Below, in pieces: positions 34,210 to 43,402 of a stretch of DNA of 64,000 bases. The stretch is from positions 81,988 through 145,987 of the forward strand of contig NZ_AOIP01000032.1 in assembly GCF_000337535.1 (NCBI RefSeq). The letters are read 5' to 3'. This stretch comes from Natrialba aegyptia DSM 13077. GTDB taxonomy: Archaea > Halobacteriota > Halobacteria > Halobacteriales > Natrialbaceae. Numbering within the stretch: the stretch's first letter is position 1; every line of letters begins with the position of its first letter. The notes under the pieces are model-generated. The model ran no database searches, was not told where the DNA came from, and saw nothing but the letters and a program-made list of their open reading frames with translations. Both the position numbers and the translations under genes were made by a program.

Positions 34210-34614
34210 TCAAATGGTGTCACAACTGTCTGATACAAAAATCTCAGTGCGATCCGCTTCTCGAATATCAATATGAACCTGACCACAATCAGTATCAATA
34301 CTGTTCGAAAAGTCAAATTCCTCGAGTGAGGATCCAGAAATACCGTATTCGATTCTATACGCCCCCGGTTCTGAAGGGAGATCCTCTTCTACGACAAAGG
34401 AAGGGACAGTAACATCATCAGAATTTGGCTCTATTCTCATAGATTTATCATAGACTAGGGATTCACTCTCGAATATTTGTATCTCAAAGGAGACCGCTGA
34501 AGATGAGAAGTTTCCGACAGCAACTCTAGCAAGTCTTGTCTCTTGGTTGTTCATCACGCATCCCGAAGTAATAGGTATCAGAGACAGACTAGCGAGTGCC
34601 GTTCGTCGCTTCAT
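34210..34614 (-). CDS. Small AT-rich lipoprotein, unknown function
   Basis: A 134-residue exported protein. MKRRTALASLSLIPITSGC has a twin-arginine start and a lipobox ending at Cys19, so it is probably anchored outside the cell. The rest is beta-rich with no known motif. Its codons are much richer in A/T (e.g. ATA, AGA, TCT) than the neighbours, suggesting recent acquisition. No partner gene is adjacent. Confidence 0.72.
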   Translation of the reverse strand: MKRRTALASLSLIPITSGCVMNNQETRLARVAVGNFSSSAVSFEIQIFESESLVYDKSMRIEPNSDDVTVPSFVVEEDLPSEPGAYRIEYGISGSSLEEFDFSNSIDTDCGQVHIDIREADRTEIFVSDSCDTI

Positions 34615-34871
34615 ATACTGTATCCTCTTATGTTGAGATATAAATCATTATCCCATATCAGGAATGATCAGCGCGACGCTCAGCGAAACGGTTTCGCTAC
34701 TGTTCGGACGAAGATATCATCGGTCGATATAAAATCGAATGTCTACAGCGGTCATACGATCCAGCGTTCACCCTCTCGCGTCCGTCTCCGATCGAGTACG
34801 CAAGCGACACGACACACCCCGGCGCAGCTGCCTGCCCCCGCTTTTTGGTCCCCGCGAGTGGAGGTCGCGAT

Positions 34872-35810
34872 ATGAACGACGAGCGCTGGACCGCCCTCAG
34901 AACCCAGTGTGAAACGCTCGACCCCGGCACTGAACTCGAGACGCCGGTCTCGGACCGTCGGTTCAGCGTCGTCCGAACCGCCGGTGATCGGATCGCCGTC
35001 CGCTTCGAGGACAGCGGCGAGGAACGCCCGCTCTGGCGCGACCAGTTCGACGTGTTCGTCGACCAACTTGCAAACACCCAGGTCGCCGTCGCCGACCTCC
35101 AGCCGAGCGTCGAGCCCTACGCCGTCGTCGTCACGCTCGCCCCCGAGTTCACCGTCGCGGACGACGCGATCGTCTCCGATCCAGAGGCGGCCGTCGCCGG
35201 CGAGAGTCCGTTTCTCGTCTCCGCGGTCGAGGCGCGAACCCAGCCCGAACGCGTGCACGACGACGCGCTGTTGCTCGCGGCATTGCTCGACGGTCTCGAC
35301 GATATCGACGACGCGGCCGATCCCTCGTCCCTCGAGACGGACCCACTGACCGACCTGTACGTCCTCTCCTCGGACGTGCAACGAGGCACGGATCGTCTCC
35401 GCGGATCGGCGCGGGACGCACTGCTCGACAGACTGGGCCCGGACCAGGAACTTCACGGCCGGTACGGGACCGTCCGCCGGACGGTTCGCGAACGCCGGCG
35501 GCCGCTGGACGAGGAGACGGTGTTCGATGCCCTCGACGAGTACGAGATCCCGCGCGAGTGGGTCCTCGGGATCGATCCGGAGAAACTCGACGTGGTCCTC
35601 TCGGTGACCGATCTCACCGCCGAGGAGGTCTACGAGACTCGGGAGAGCGTCTACGTGCAGAAAACGAGCGTCGACGAGGACGAGAAGTACTCGCGACTGC
35701 AGGGACTCATCGATCGGGTCGCCGCACTCGAGGGCGAGGAAGGCGAGTCCATTCGCGAGGAGTTAGACGAAATCGAATCGCGGCTCGAGGCCGCGCTCGC
35801 GAGCGGGTAG
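34872..35810 (+). CDS. Conserved-looking protein with acidic helical tail, unknown function
   Basis: A 312-residue protein that I do not recognise. It has a short N-terminal alpha/beta region (GTELETPVSDRRFSVVRTAGDRIAVRFEDSGE) and a central part (PLTDLYVLSSDVQRGTDRLRGSARDALLDRLG). Towards the C-terminus REWVLGIDPEKLDVVLSVTDL is followed by a coiled coil (LQGLIDRVAALEGEEGESIREELDEIESRLEAALA). No transmembrane helix or signal is seen. ATG 34872 follows a GCGATATG context and is preferred over 34845. Confidence 0.72.
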   Translation: MNDERWTALRTQCETLDPGTELETPVSDRRFSVVRTAGDRIAVRFEDSGEERPLWRDQFDVFVDQLANTQVAVADLQPSVEPYAVVVTLAPEFTVADDAIVSDPEAAVAGESPFLVSAVEARTQPERVHDDALLLAALLDGLDDIDDAADPSSLETDPLTDLYVLSSDVQRGTDRLRGSARDALLDRLGPDQELHGRYGTVRRTVRERRRPLDEETVFDALDEYEIPREWVLGIDPEKLDVVLSVTDLTAEEVYETRESVYVQKTSVDEDEKYSRLQGLIDRVAALEGEEGESIREELDEIESRLEAALASG

Positions 35811-35989
35811 TGGGCAGCTGTTGCCCGCGGTGTCAGTCGTCCCATGCTGTGACGGTGTCCGCAGGCATCGCCCACACCGATCTCGAGTTCGGTCGCCGGT
35901 TTGTGTTGGTGGTTGTGAGCAATCGAACGTGATCGAGACGGGGTAGACTCCCACAAACCCTTTTGGCCATCAGTGCCGTACGTCGAATC

Positions 35990-36637
35990 ATGTACGTGCG
36001 GGACGCGAAAAACAGGGAAGAGGTCTGGCTGCTCGATCATATCGAGTCGATGGGGCTCGACGACACGGCGTTCCGCTCGCGCGACTACGTCGTCGCCGTG
36101 GACGAAGAGTCCGGGGAAAAGGCCGGGTTCGGCCGGATACGAATTCACAAGGATCACAGCGGGACCGAGACGGGCGAGAGCGACGACGGTGACGGTACCG
36201 AGACTGGGGCGGCCCGAGAGGGGCCTGCCGAAGTCTGCGAACTAACCAGTATCGGCGTGCTCGAGTCCTGGCGCGGACAGGGCGTCGGCGCTCACGTCGT
36301 CGAACGACTGATCGAGTACGCCAGCGACGAGGGGTTCGACACGGTCTACTCGCTGACCGGCGAGAGCGCCTACTTGGCCCAGTTCGGCTTTCGGCGAATC
36401 GAGGAATCGCAACTCCCGGCGGTCCTGCAGGAGCGCCTCTCGGAGAAGCGCAACCGAACCGACCCCGATGCCGTCGCACTCGCTATCGATGTCGACCAGT
36501 TCCGGATGCCGGACCGCCTTCGAGAGGCGTTCAAACGCGCACCGGAAGGCCGGTCGACGGCCTCGGACGACGACTCCGCCGAGGACTTCGGGATCGATCC
36601 CGACTCGGCGACCTACAAGTACGATACCGGACGGTAG
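35990..36637 (+). CDS. GNAT-family N-acetyltransferase
   Basis: A 215-residue acetyltransferase. The acetyl-CoA loop appears as VLESWRGQGVGAHVVERLIEYA (R/Q-x-x-G-x-G), about residue 90-110, with LTSIGV before it and VYSLTGESAYLAQFGFRRIEESQLP after, the usual motif order. An acidic Glu/Asp/Thr loop is inserted before the core at residues 55-75. The last 50 residues are hydrophilic. Substrate unknown. The ATG at 35990 begins the first strand MYVRDAKNREEVWLL. Confidence 0.85.
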   Translation: MYVRDAKNREEVWLLDHIESMGLDDTAFRSRDYVVAVDEESGEKAGFGRIRIHKDHSGTETGESDDGDGTETGAAREGPAEVCELTSIGVLESWRGQGVGAHVVERLIEYASDEGFDTVYSLTGESAYLAQFGFRRIEESQLPAVLQERLSEKRNRTDPDAVALAIDVDQFRMPDRLREAFKRAPEGRSTASDDDSAEDFGIDPDSATYKYDTGR

Positions 36638-36862
36638 TCACGGCTGTCGGTCGAACCCGTGGCGGAACGCGACCCACGCGATCGCGCTCACGCCGAGAAT
36701 CGGCGGCAGAATCACGAATCCCCACAGCGGATCGAGTCCCCACCAGATCAGGATGACGAGATAGAACAGTCCGATCAGGAGAAACGGCAGCACGTACAGC
36801 GCCGCTCGACGCCGATTGCGCGGTTCATCGGTTGTCGATTGTGGCGGAAGCGACGACCCCAT
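36638..36862 (-). CDS. Small two-helix membrane protein
   Basis: A 74-residue protein. The N-terminal 20 residues are polar with NRRR before the first helix (ALYVLPFLLIGLFYLVILIW), then a second helix (LWGFVILPPILGVSAIAWVAF). Orientation with the N-terminus inside is suggested by the arginines. No known function. It is convergent with the acetyltransferase, meeting at adjacent stop codons. Confidence 0.72.
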   Translation of the reverse strand: MGSSLPPQSTTDEPRNRRRAALYVLPFLLIGLFYLVILIWWGLDPLWGFVILPPILGVSAIAWVAFRHGFDRQP

Positions 36863-37078
36863 ATCGGTGATTCAGTCACGGAAGACAAAAACGGATGTGG
36901 CGATTATATTGAGAGTCTCGGAATCGATCACGTCCGAGTAAGGACACTCTCGACCGAGCGAACCACCGATCTGATACGGAATGCCACACAGCGATGAACT
37001 CAACTATTGAGAACGGGACGAAAACAGATACCAGCACAGCGAGCAATAAAGCAGACACGGAGACAGCCCAAGCTACCC

Positions 37079-37360
37079 ATGGACACTGACGACACCACCC
37101 GTGTCTGGCTTGTCGAACGCACCTACTCGGACGACGAACTCAACCTCATCATCCTGGTGTACGCCACGACGGACGGACGCCACTACCACCGTCGAGAACG
37201 CGCGCTTCCGAGTTTTACGGGACCGGCTCGCGAGACGAAAGCCGGGCTCTCGGTGACGGCCGACGAACTCGGAACGGTCGATGACCACTCGACGCGAGAG
37301 CGCTACGCCGCCGAAGCCACGCGTGTCGCCGAAGAACACGACCCCGCTGACGCTATTTGA
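37079..37360 (+). CDS. Small hypothetical protein
   Basis: A 93-residue protein (MDTDDTTRVWLVERTYSDDELNLI start) with a short alpha/beta pattern and a basic HYHRRERAL segment. I do not recognise a family. Codon use is ordinary for the window. The ATG at 37079 is preferred because the upstream codons are Lys/Arg-rich and unlike haloarchaeal protein. Proteins like this occur in several haloarchaea as far as I recall. Confidence 0.6.
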   Translation: MDTDDTTRVWLVERTYSDDELNLIILVYATTDGRHYHRRERALPSFTGPARETKAGLSVTADELGTVDDHSTRERYAAEATRVAEEHDPADAI

Positions 37361-37525
37361 AACCGATCTCGTTCGCCACGGCAGGTACTCCGATCCGACT
37401 GGCTGACGAGACGCGCAGTCGAACGAACTCGATCACCGACGGTCTCGCACAGTCCGCTCGCTATTCGATGGCAAACAAGGCGCGTTCATCAACCTTCAAG
37501 CCCTGTCCGGTCGACGCTATTCATA

Positions 37526-39208
37526 ATGTTCGATCCCGACGAACTCGAGGAGATCCGCGCCGGACGGGACGACTGGCAGGAGACGGAGGTCGACCCGATC
37601 CTCGACCGATTCGGTGAACGCCAGGAGACGTTCACGACGGATACGGGCGGTCAAGAGGTCGATCGCCTCTATACGCCCGCCGACGTGGCCGACCTCGATT
37701 ACCAGGACGATCTCGGCTATCCGGGCGAGCCACCCTATACACGCGGCGTCTACTCGACCGGCTATCGTGGCCGACTGTGGACGATGCGCCAGTACGCCGG
37801 CTTCTCGACGCCGGCGGACACCAATGAACGCTATCACTACCTGCTCGATCAGGGCCAGACCGGACTCTCGATGGCCTTCGACCTCCCGACGCAGATGGGC
37901 TACGACTCCGACGCGGACATGGCCGCCGGCGAGGTCGGCAAGGCCGGCGTCGCCATCGACTCGCTCGCGGACATGGAGACCGTCTTCGACGGCATCCCGC
38001 TGGACGAAGTCTCCACCTCGATGACGATCAACGCGCCCGCGTCCGTCCTGCTCGCGATGTACATCGCCGTCGGCGACCAACAGGGCGTCGACCGCGAGGA
38101 GCTTCGGGGTACCATCCAGAACGACCTCCTGAAGGAGTACATCGCCCGCAACACCTACATCTACCCGCCCGAGCCCTCGATGCGGATCATCACGGATATC
38201 TTCGAGTTCTGCGCCGAGGAAACCCCGAAGTTCAACACCATCTCCATTTCGGGCTATCACATCCGCGAGGCCGGGTCGACGGCCGCCCAAGAACTCGCCT
38301 TCACCCTGGGGAACGGCATCGAGTACGTCGAGGCGGCGATCGACGCCGGCCTGGACGTCGACGAGTTCGCGCCGCAGCTCTCTTTCTTCTTCAACGGGCA
38401 CAACAACATCTTCGAGGAGGTGGCGAAGTTCCGCGCCGCCCGCCGAATGTGGCACGATATCATGGACGAGCGCTTCGACGCGCAGAACCCCAAATCGAAG
38501 CAACTCAAGTTCCACACCCAGACGGCGGGCTCGATGCTGACGGCCCAGCAGATCGAGAACAACGTCGTCCGGGTGGCCTACCAGGCGCTCGCGGCGGTGC
38601 TGGGCGGCACCCAGTCACTCCACACCAACGGGAAGGACGAAGCCCTCGCGCTGCCGACCGAGGAGTCCGTCCGGACCGCGCTACGCACCCAGCAGATCCT
38701 CGCCCACGAGTCGGGTGCGGCAGATACCATCGACCCGCTCGCCGGCAGCTACTACGTCGAATCGCTGACCGACGACGTCGAGGAATCGGCCTACGAGATT
38801 CTGGACGAAGTCGACAGCCGCGGCGGGATGTTAGACGCCGTTGAACAGCAGTGGGTCCAGCGCCAGATCCAGGACACCGCCTTCGACCGCCAGAAGGAAA
38901 TCGAGGACGACGAGCGGATCATCGTCGGCGTCAACGAGTTCGAGGTCGACGAGGACCCCGAGATGGACGTCCAGGAGGTCACCGAGGAGGACGAACGACG
39001 ACAGATCGACAACGTCGAGTCCGTCCGCGAGGACCGGGACGGGGAAACCGTCGACGCGGCGCTCGAATCCCTGCGCGAGGCCGCACGAGACGGAGACAAC
39101 CTCATGCCGTACATCATCGAGGCGGTGAAGGCGTACGCGACGGTCGGGGAAATCTGTAACGTGCTCCGCGACGAGTTCGGGGAATATCAACCCGGCAGTG
39201 CGGTGTAG
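37526..39208 (+). CDS. mcmA1: Methylmalonyl-CoA mutase large (catalytic) subunit
   Basis: The substrate-binding chain of the B12-dependent mutase, 560 residues, rearranging methylmalonyl-CoA to succinyl-CoA. Family motifs include [24 protein letters not shown] near residue 70, [28 protein letters not shown], and [17 protein letters not shown]. This chain lacks the C-terminal B12-binding domain, which in archaea is a separate small protein not in this window. The epimerase lies 3.1 kb downstream at 42309, after a large sugar-dehydrogenase gene. With the epimerase it would send propionyl-CoA carbon into the citric acid cycle. Confidence 0.95.
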   Translation: MFDPDELEEIRAGRDDWQETEVDPILDRFGERQETFTTDTGGQEVDRLYTPADVADLDYQDDLGYPGEPPYTRGVYSTGYRGRLWTMRQYAGFSTPADTNERYHYLLDQGQTGLSMAFDLPTQMGYDSDADMAAGEVGKAGVAIDSLADMETVFDGIPLDEVSTSMTINAPASVLLAMYIAVGDQQGVDREELRGTIQNDLLKEYIARNTYIYPPEPSMRIITDIFEFCAEETPKFNTISISGYHIREAGSTAAQELAFTLGNGIEYVEAAIDAGLDVDEFAPQLSFFFNGHNNIFEEVAKFRAARRMWHDIMDERFDAQNPKSKQLKFHTQTAGSMLTAQQIENNVVRVAYQALAAVLGGTQSLHTNGKDEALALPTEESVRTALRTQQILAHESGAADTIDPLAGSYYVESLTDDVEESAYEILDEVDSRGGMLDAVEQQWVQRQIQDTAFDRQKEIEDDERIIVGVNEFEVDEDPEMDVQEVTEEDERRQIDNVESVREDRDGETVDAALESLREAARDGDNLMPYIIEAVKAYATVGEICNVLRDEFGEYQPGSAV

Positions 39209-39378
39209 GCAGAAGCCGCTATTAGGCGGGAGTAATCCCCGTTTAGGTATCGTCGTCTCCCCGCCGCGCTCGAACGTGAGCGCCGCGTTTCGGAGCCAAT
39301 ACGCGATTGACCCGCAAATTCGAAGGAACGGTCGCTGTTGTTTATCCAATCACCAGCCGACGCGGTGGTGAGTGCACG

Positions 39379-41988
39379 ATGAGCAAGCACGAGCACGAAC
39401 GCGATTCTGAACCGACGGGCGAGGACATCGATGAGTACGAGTACGATTCCGACTATCACCGGTCGGACACCACCTCCTGGTTGCCCACACGACGGCGAAT
39501 GCTCCAGGCGACCGCCGCCGCGGGCGGTCTCACCGCCGTCAGTTCGCTCGGGCTCGCCCAGGACGGCGAGACGATCGAACTCGGCGGCGAGACGAGCGGC
39601 TGGCAGGGCGTCGCTCCCAGCGATATCGAGGGCGAAACGAACCCCACGCTCGAACTCGAGGCGGGAACGACCTACGAACTCACGTGGGAAAACCTGGACG
39701 GCCTGGCGCACAACGTCGTCATCGTCGACGGCGACGGCGGTGAACTCGAACGCACCGAACTCATGAGCGAAGAGGGCGAGACACAGACGCTCGAGTTCGA
39801 GGCGACGAGCGAGATGGCGGAGTACTACTGCGAGCCCCATGCGGGGACGATGCGAGGGGACATCTCGATCGGCGGGAACGGCGGGGCCGACGACGGAACG
39901 GAGGAGGAGACGGACGCCGAACCGTTCTTCCAGCCCGGAGCGGAGATCGGCCTGCAGACGATCGGCGAGGGGATGACGGCACCCACGGACTTCGCCGCCG
40001 TCGAAGGCGAGGACCGATACTTCGTCGCCGACCAGACGGGCGAGCTCTGGGTCATCGACGGCGATGGCGTTCAGGACGAGCCGTTCATCGACGTGAGCGA
40101 CCGCCTCGTTGAACTCGGGACGTTCGAGGGGAGTTACGCGGACCCGGATCAGGACTACGACGAGCGGGGACTGCTCGGCGTCGAGTTGCATCCGGAGTTC
40201 ACCGACAACGGACGATTCTTCCTGCACTACAGCGCGCCGCCGAACGACGAGACGCCAGAGGGCTGGAGCCACGTTGAAGTTGTCGCCGAGTTCCAGGCGA
40301 ACGACGATCTGACGCAGGGGGAACCGGATTCCGAACGAGTGCTGATGGAGTTCCAGAAGCCCCAGTACAACCACGACGCCGGGCCGATGGCGTTCGGTCC
40401 GGACGGTTGCCTGTACGTGCCGATGGGCGACGGCGGCGGGGCGAACGACGATATGGAGGGCCACGTCGAGGACTGGTACGACGAGAACGCCGGCGGAAAC
40501 GGACAGGACGTAAGCGAGAACCTCCTCGGCGGGATTCATCGAATCGACGTCAACACCGAAGGGGCGGGGGCCGGTGATACTGGTACTGAGACCGATACCG
40601 GTGGCGATAGTGAAGACGGTGTCAGTACCGACGACGAAATGGAAACGGACACCGAGTCGGAGACGGCATCGGATTCCGAACTCGGCAACGAAACCGAGAC
40701 TGAGACGGACGATTACGGGGCCGAGAACGAGACTGAGACGGAGACAGAAACGGAAACGGACGCGGGGACGGAGACCGAGGAGACGGAAACCGACACCGAA
40801 ACCGACACCGATCCCGGAACCGGCGACAAACCGTACGGCATTCCGGAGGACAATCCCCTCGTCGACGAGGAAGAGGGCCTCGACGAGTACTACGCGTGGG
40901 GCTTCCGAAACCCGTTCGGCATCTCGTTCGACAGCGAGGGGCGACTGTTCGCCTCCGACGCCGGACAGGACCTCTACGAGGAGGCAAACATCGTCGAATC
41001 CGGCGGCAACTACGGCTGGAACGTCAAGGAGGGAACGCACTGCTTCAGCACGGACACGCCGAGCGATCCGCCGGAAGACTGTCCCGACACGGCCACCGAC
41101 GAAGCGCCGTACAACGGGCAGGAACTCCAGGACCCGATCGTCGAGTATCCCCACGTCTACGACGGCGAGATGGTCGGGATCACGATCATCGGCGGCCACG
41201 TCTACGAGAGCAGCCAGATCGAAGATCTCCAGGGCAAGTACATCTTCGGCGACTGGACCGCCGACCCGTCGCGCCAGGAACCCGCCGGCCGACTGCTCGC
41301 GGCGACCGATCCCGACGGCACGACGGGCGGCGACGCTGAAACCGGTGATGAGACGACCGACGAGGGGACCACCGACGATACGACCGACACCGGCACCGAA
41401 ACCGCAGACGACACCACCGACACCACGGACACTGCGGACAATACGACCGAATCGGCCGACACAACCGGCAACGAAACCGCCGACAACACCACCGCAGAGA
41501 ACGGAACCGACGGGATGGCCGACTCGAACGAGACGGCCACCGATGAAACCGAGAACGGAACGACCGACGACACCGTTGACAACGGGGCCGCTGACGACGG
41601 GACCACCGACAACGGGGCCACCGACGACCAGGCAGTCCCGCGCGACGAACTCTGGGAGATGGAAGAACTCCAGGTCTCGGGCACCGACGACGGCTCGTTC
41701 CCCTACTTCGTCCGCCAATTCGGCCAGGACTCCGACGGCAACGTCTACGTCCTCGCCAACCGGGAGGGCGTCCCAGAAGGCGATACCGGCGTCGTCATGG
41801 AGTTCGTCGCGCCCGACGAGGGCGAAGAACTCTCGATGCCGGATACCGAGGGTGCGGAGGAACAGGAGACGGACGAAGAAGCGACCGAAGACACGCAGGA
41901 TGAACCCGTCGAAGAGGGCGAAAACGGCAACGAAACCGCCGAGAACGAGTCCACCGAAACCGACGGCAACGAAACGATCGAGGAGTAA
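39379..41988 (+). CDS. Cupredoxin-PQQ-type sugar dehydrogenase with acidic inserts
   Basis: An 869-residue exported protein. A Tat signal (TRRRMLQATAAAGGLTAVS, residues 37-55) is followed by a cupredoxin domain with type-1 copper ligands His111, Cys151, His154 and Met158 (EYYCEPHAGTM), then a six-bladed glucose/sorbosone dehydrogenase-type propeller (DERGLLGVELHPEF, LYVPMGDGGGAND, GFRNPFGISFD). Two acidic Thr/Glu/Asp/Asn-rich inserts lie at about residues 395-485 and 645-755, and a third makes the tail (826-869). They carry many N-x-T sites and suggest glycosylated surface loops. Family members oxidise sugar hemiacetals with PQQ; here the copper domain could accept electrons. The insert placement within blades is my reading. 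Confidence 0.86.
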   Translation: MSKHEHERDSEPTGEDIDEYEYDSDYHRSDTTSWLPTRRRMLQATAAAGGLTAVSSLGLAQDGETIELGGETSGWQGVAPSDIEGETNPTLELEAGTTYELTWENLDGLAHNVVIVDGDGGELERTELMSEEGETQTLEFEATSEMAEYYCEPHAGTMRGDISIGGNGGADDGTEEETDAEPFFQPGAEIGLQTIGEGMTAPTDFAAVEGEDRYFVADQTGELWVIDGDGVQDEPFIDVSDRLVELGTFEGSYADPDQDYDERGLLGVELHPEFTDNGRFFLHYSAPPNDETPEGWSHVEVVAEFQANDDLTQGEPDSERVLMEFQKPQYNHDAGPMAFGPDGCLYVPMGDGGGANDDMEGHVEDWYDENAGGNGQDVSENLLGGIHRIDVNTEGAGAGDTGTETDTGGDSEDGVSTDDEMETDTESETASDSELGNETETETDDYGAENETETETETETDAGTETEETETDTETDTDPGTGDKPYGIPEDNPLVDEEEGLDEYYAWGFRNPFGISFDSEGRLFASDAGQDLYEEANIVESGGNYGWNVKEGTHCFSTDTPSDPPEDCPDTATDEAPYNGQELQDPIVEYPHVYDGEMVGITIIGGHVYESSQIEDLQGKYIFGDWTADPSRQEPAGRLLAATDPDGTTGGDAETGDETTDEGTTDDTTDTGTETADDTTDTTDTADNTTESADTTGNETADNTTAENGTDGMADSNETATDETENGTTDDTVDNGAADDGTTDNGATDDQAVPRDELWEMEELQVSGTDDGSFPYFVRQFGQDSDGNVYVLANREGVPEGDTGVVMEFVAPDEGEELSMPDTEGAEEQETDEEATEDTQDEPVEEGENGNETAENESTETDGNETIEE
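40560..40835 (+). repeat. First acidic repeat insert in the sugar dehydrogenase
   Basis: Degenerate ACCGAGACGGAA-type hexamer and dodecamer units encode Thr-Glu/Thr-Asp alternation. A second such tract is at about 41330-41640 and a third at 41855-41985. The units are similar in form to those in hisC and the spacer at 2791. Confidence 0.75.
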
Positions 41989-42308
41989 CGCGAGTCGGAA
42001 CCGCTAGCCGCTCGCGAACCGAACACCTTCTTTTGACTGCGCGACAGGTGGTGGGTCGCTCCGCGTTCGAAGTCCCGCCGAACGATTCACACCCAGAAAA
42101 CTCGAATTGACGCGGCTGTAGGCGGTCGCTAGAGTGCAATCGTCCCGGTAACTGTCAGGGCGTTTCACGTCCACCTCGGAAGCGATCCCCTACAGACGTA
42201 CAACCGAGCGACGATCGGCCGCGGCGCGATCCGACGGCCATCGCGATCCCCCTCGTGAGACCTGCAGCAACCCTTCGATATTTGCCGTTGCCCGAACACA
42301 CCTCTGCC

Positions 42309-42692
42309 ATGCACTTCGACCACGCCGGCATCGCCACCGAGAACGCAACTGAACTCGCCGACCGCTACGCCGCCCTGTTCGGCCTCGAAATCGCGCACGA
42401 GGAGACGTTCGACGGCATGCGCGTCGTCTTCCTCGACTGCGGAAACGGCTACTTCGAACTCCTCGAACCAACTGATGGGGGGACCATCGCCCAATACATA
42501 GAATCGAACGGTGCCGGCATCCACCACCTCGCCCTCGCGACCGACGACATCGACGACGCACTCGACACCGTCCGCACCCACGACGTCACTCTCGTCGACG
42601 AGGAGCCGCGCCCCGGTGCCTGGGGCCACACCGTCGCGTTCTTGCACCCGGCGGATACCGGCGGGATTCTGATCGAACTCGTCGAGCACTGA
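42309..42692 (+). CDS. mce: Methylmalonyl-CoA epimerase
   Basis: A 127-residue vicinal-oxygen-chelate protein that interconverts the (S) and (R) forms of methylmalonyl-CoA. MHFDHAGIATENATELADRYAALFG gives the first metal His; GIHHLALATDDID the second pair; and GGILIELVEH the terminal metal Glu. This is the usual haloarchaeal length. It serves the mutase whose large chain lies upstream, although the sugar dehydrogenase sits between them. The start is chosen because the conserved His lies at residue 5. Confidence 0.93.
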   Translation: MHFDHAGIATENATELADRYAALFGLEIAHEETFDGMRVVFLDCGNGYFELLEPTDGGTIAQYIESNGAGIHHLALATDDIDDALDTVRTHDVTLVDEEPRPGAWGHTVAFLHPADTGGILIELVEH

Positions 42693-42779
42693 ACGACGTA
42701 GCCACCGCTCAGCCACAACGTTGGCACTCCCTACTCCATCGCGTTCCGCGTAAAATACGAAATTGACTCGTCGGCCGCG

Positions 42780-42974
42780 TTACAGTCGGGTGACGTTCGT
42801 CGCCCGCGGGCCCTTGTCTGCCTGTTCGATGTCGAACTCGAGTTCTGTACCTTCTTCGAGGTCTGGACCGCCAACGTCCTCCATGTGGAAGAATACGTCG
42901 TCGTCCGCGTCCTCAGTTTCGATGAAGCCGTAGCCGCCAGTGTCGTTGAAGAAATCGACAGTTCCTTTCGCCAT
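42780..42974 (-). CDS. cspA: Cold shock protein (CspA family)
   Basis: A 64-residue OB-fold RNA chaperone. MAKGTVDFFNDTGGYGFIETED has the RNP-1 motif (GGYGFI) and DVFFHM the RNP-2 motif, with the acidic ADKGPRATNV end. It is normal length for haloarchaeal Csp. The protein binds single-stranded RNA or DNA and eases folding at low temperature. It is a monocistronic unit read on the minus strand. Confidence 0.95.
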   Translation of the reverse strand: MAKGTVDFFNDTGGYGFIETEDADDDVFFHMEDVGGPDLEEGTELEFDIEQADKGPRATNVTRL

Positions 42975-43402
42975 TGCTTTTCAAGAGAGGAGAGTCACAC
43001 AGATAAGGGTTCCGTAAGGGCCCGCCTACAGGAGTGATACCCGATCACGGCTGACCGTGGCTGAACTCGTCGTAAACACCGTCATCGGCCGTTATCCGCC
43101 TGATGAACGTATGTTCACCTCGAGAAAGGATCTGCTAACGCTGCTCGTGATACGCGAAATCCCGCCGGCCCTGAGGAATCCGTCGCTGACTGATGCGGTC
43201 TGCTGTAACGATTCCCTCCGCGACCGCGAACCATCCTGCGGTTGCGCCGCAAATGACTTACAGCAGCCCGTATGAACCGACCGACTCGTCGAGTTCAGCC
43301 CGCGGTTACGGACAGGGAGTGACGGGTGTGGCACTCACCTTCTTCGCATGTCAATAGTATCCCGAAAGTCACATATAGGATAGAGATTAAATTACTAAGA
43401 CG
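42975..43402. other. Intergenic region upstream of the surface protein
   Basis: A 428-nt gap between the divergent cold shock and PGF-CTERM genes. Two small overlapping frames (43057-43275 plus, 43092-43334 minus) have no coding character. The right end (43330-43402) is AT-rich and carries the promoter of the surface protein. No RNA gene seen. Confidence 0.55.
43372..43378 (+). promoter_or_regulatory. TATA box for the PGF-CTERM protein
   Basis: CATATAG lies about 30 nt upstream of ATG 43403, in an otherwise AT-rich leader; consistent with leaderless transcription. Confidence 0.55.

Noticed and set aside
39187-41718. An 843-codon open frame on the minus strand
   Set aside because: It is the antisense shadow of the sugar dehydrogenase; the repeats there make long open frames on both strands.
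43057-43334. Two short overlapping frames on opposite strands
   Set aside because: Neither has haloarchaeal codon or amino-acid bias; region is the intergenic space before the surface protein.
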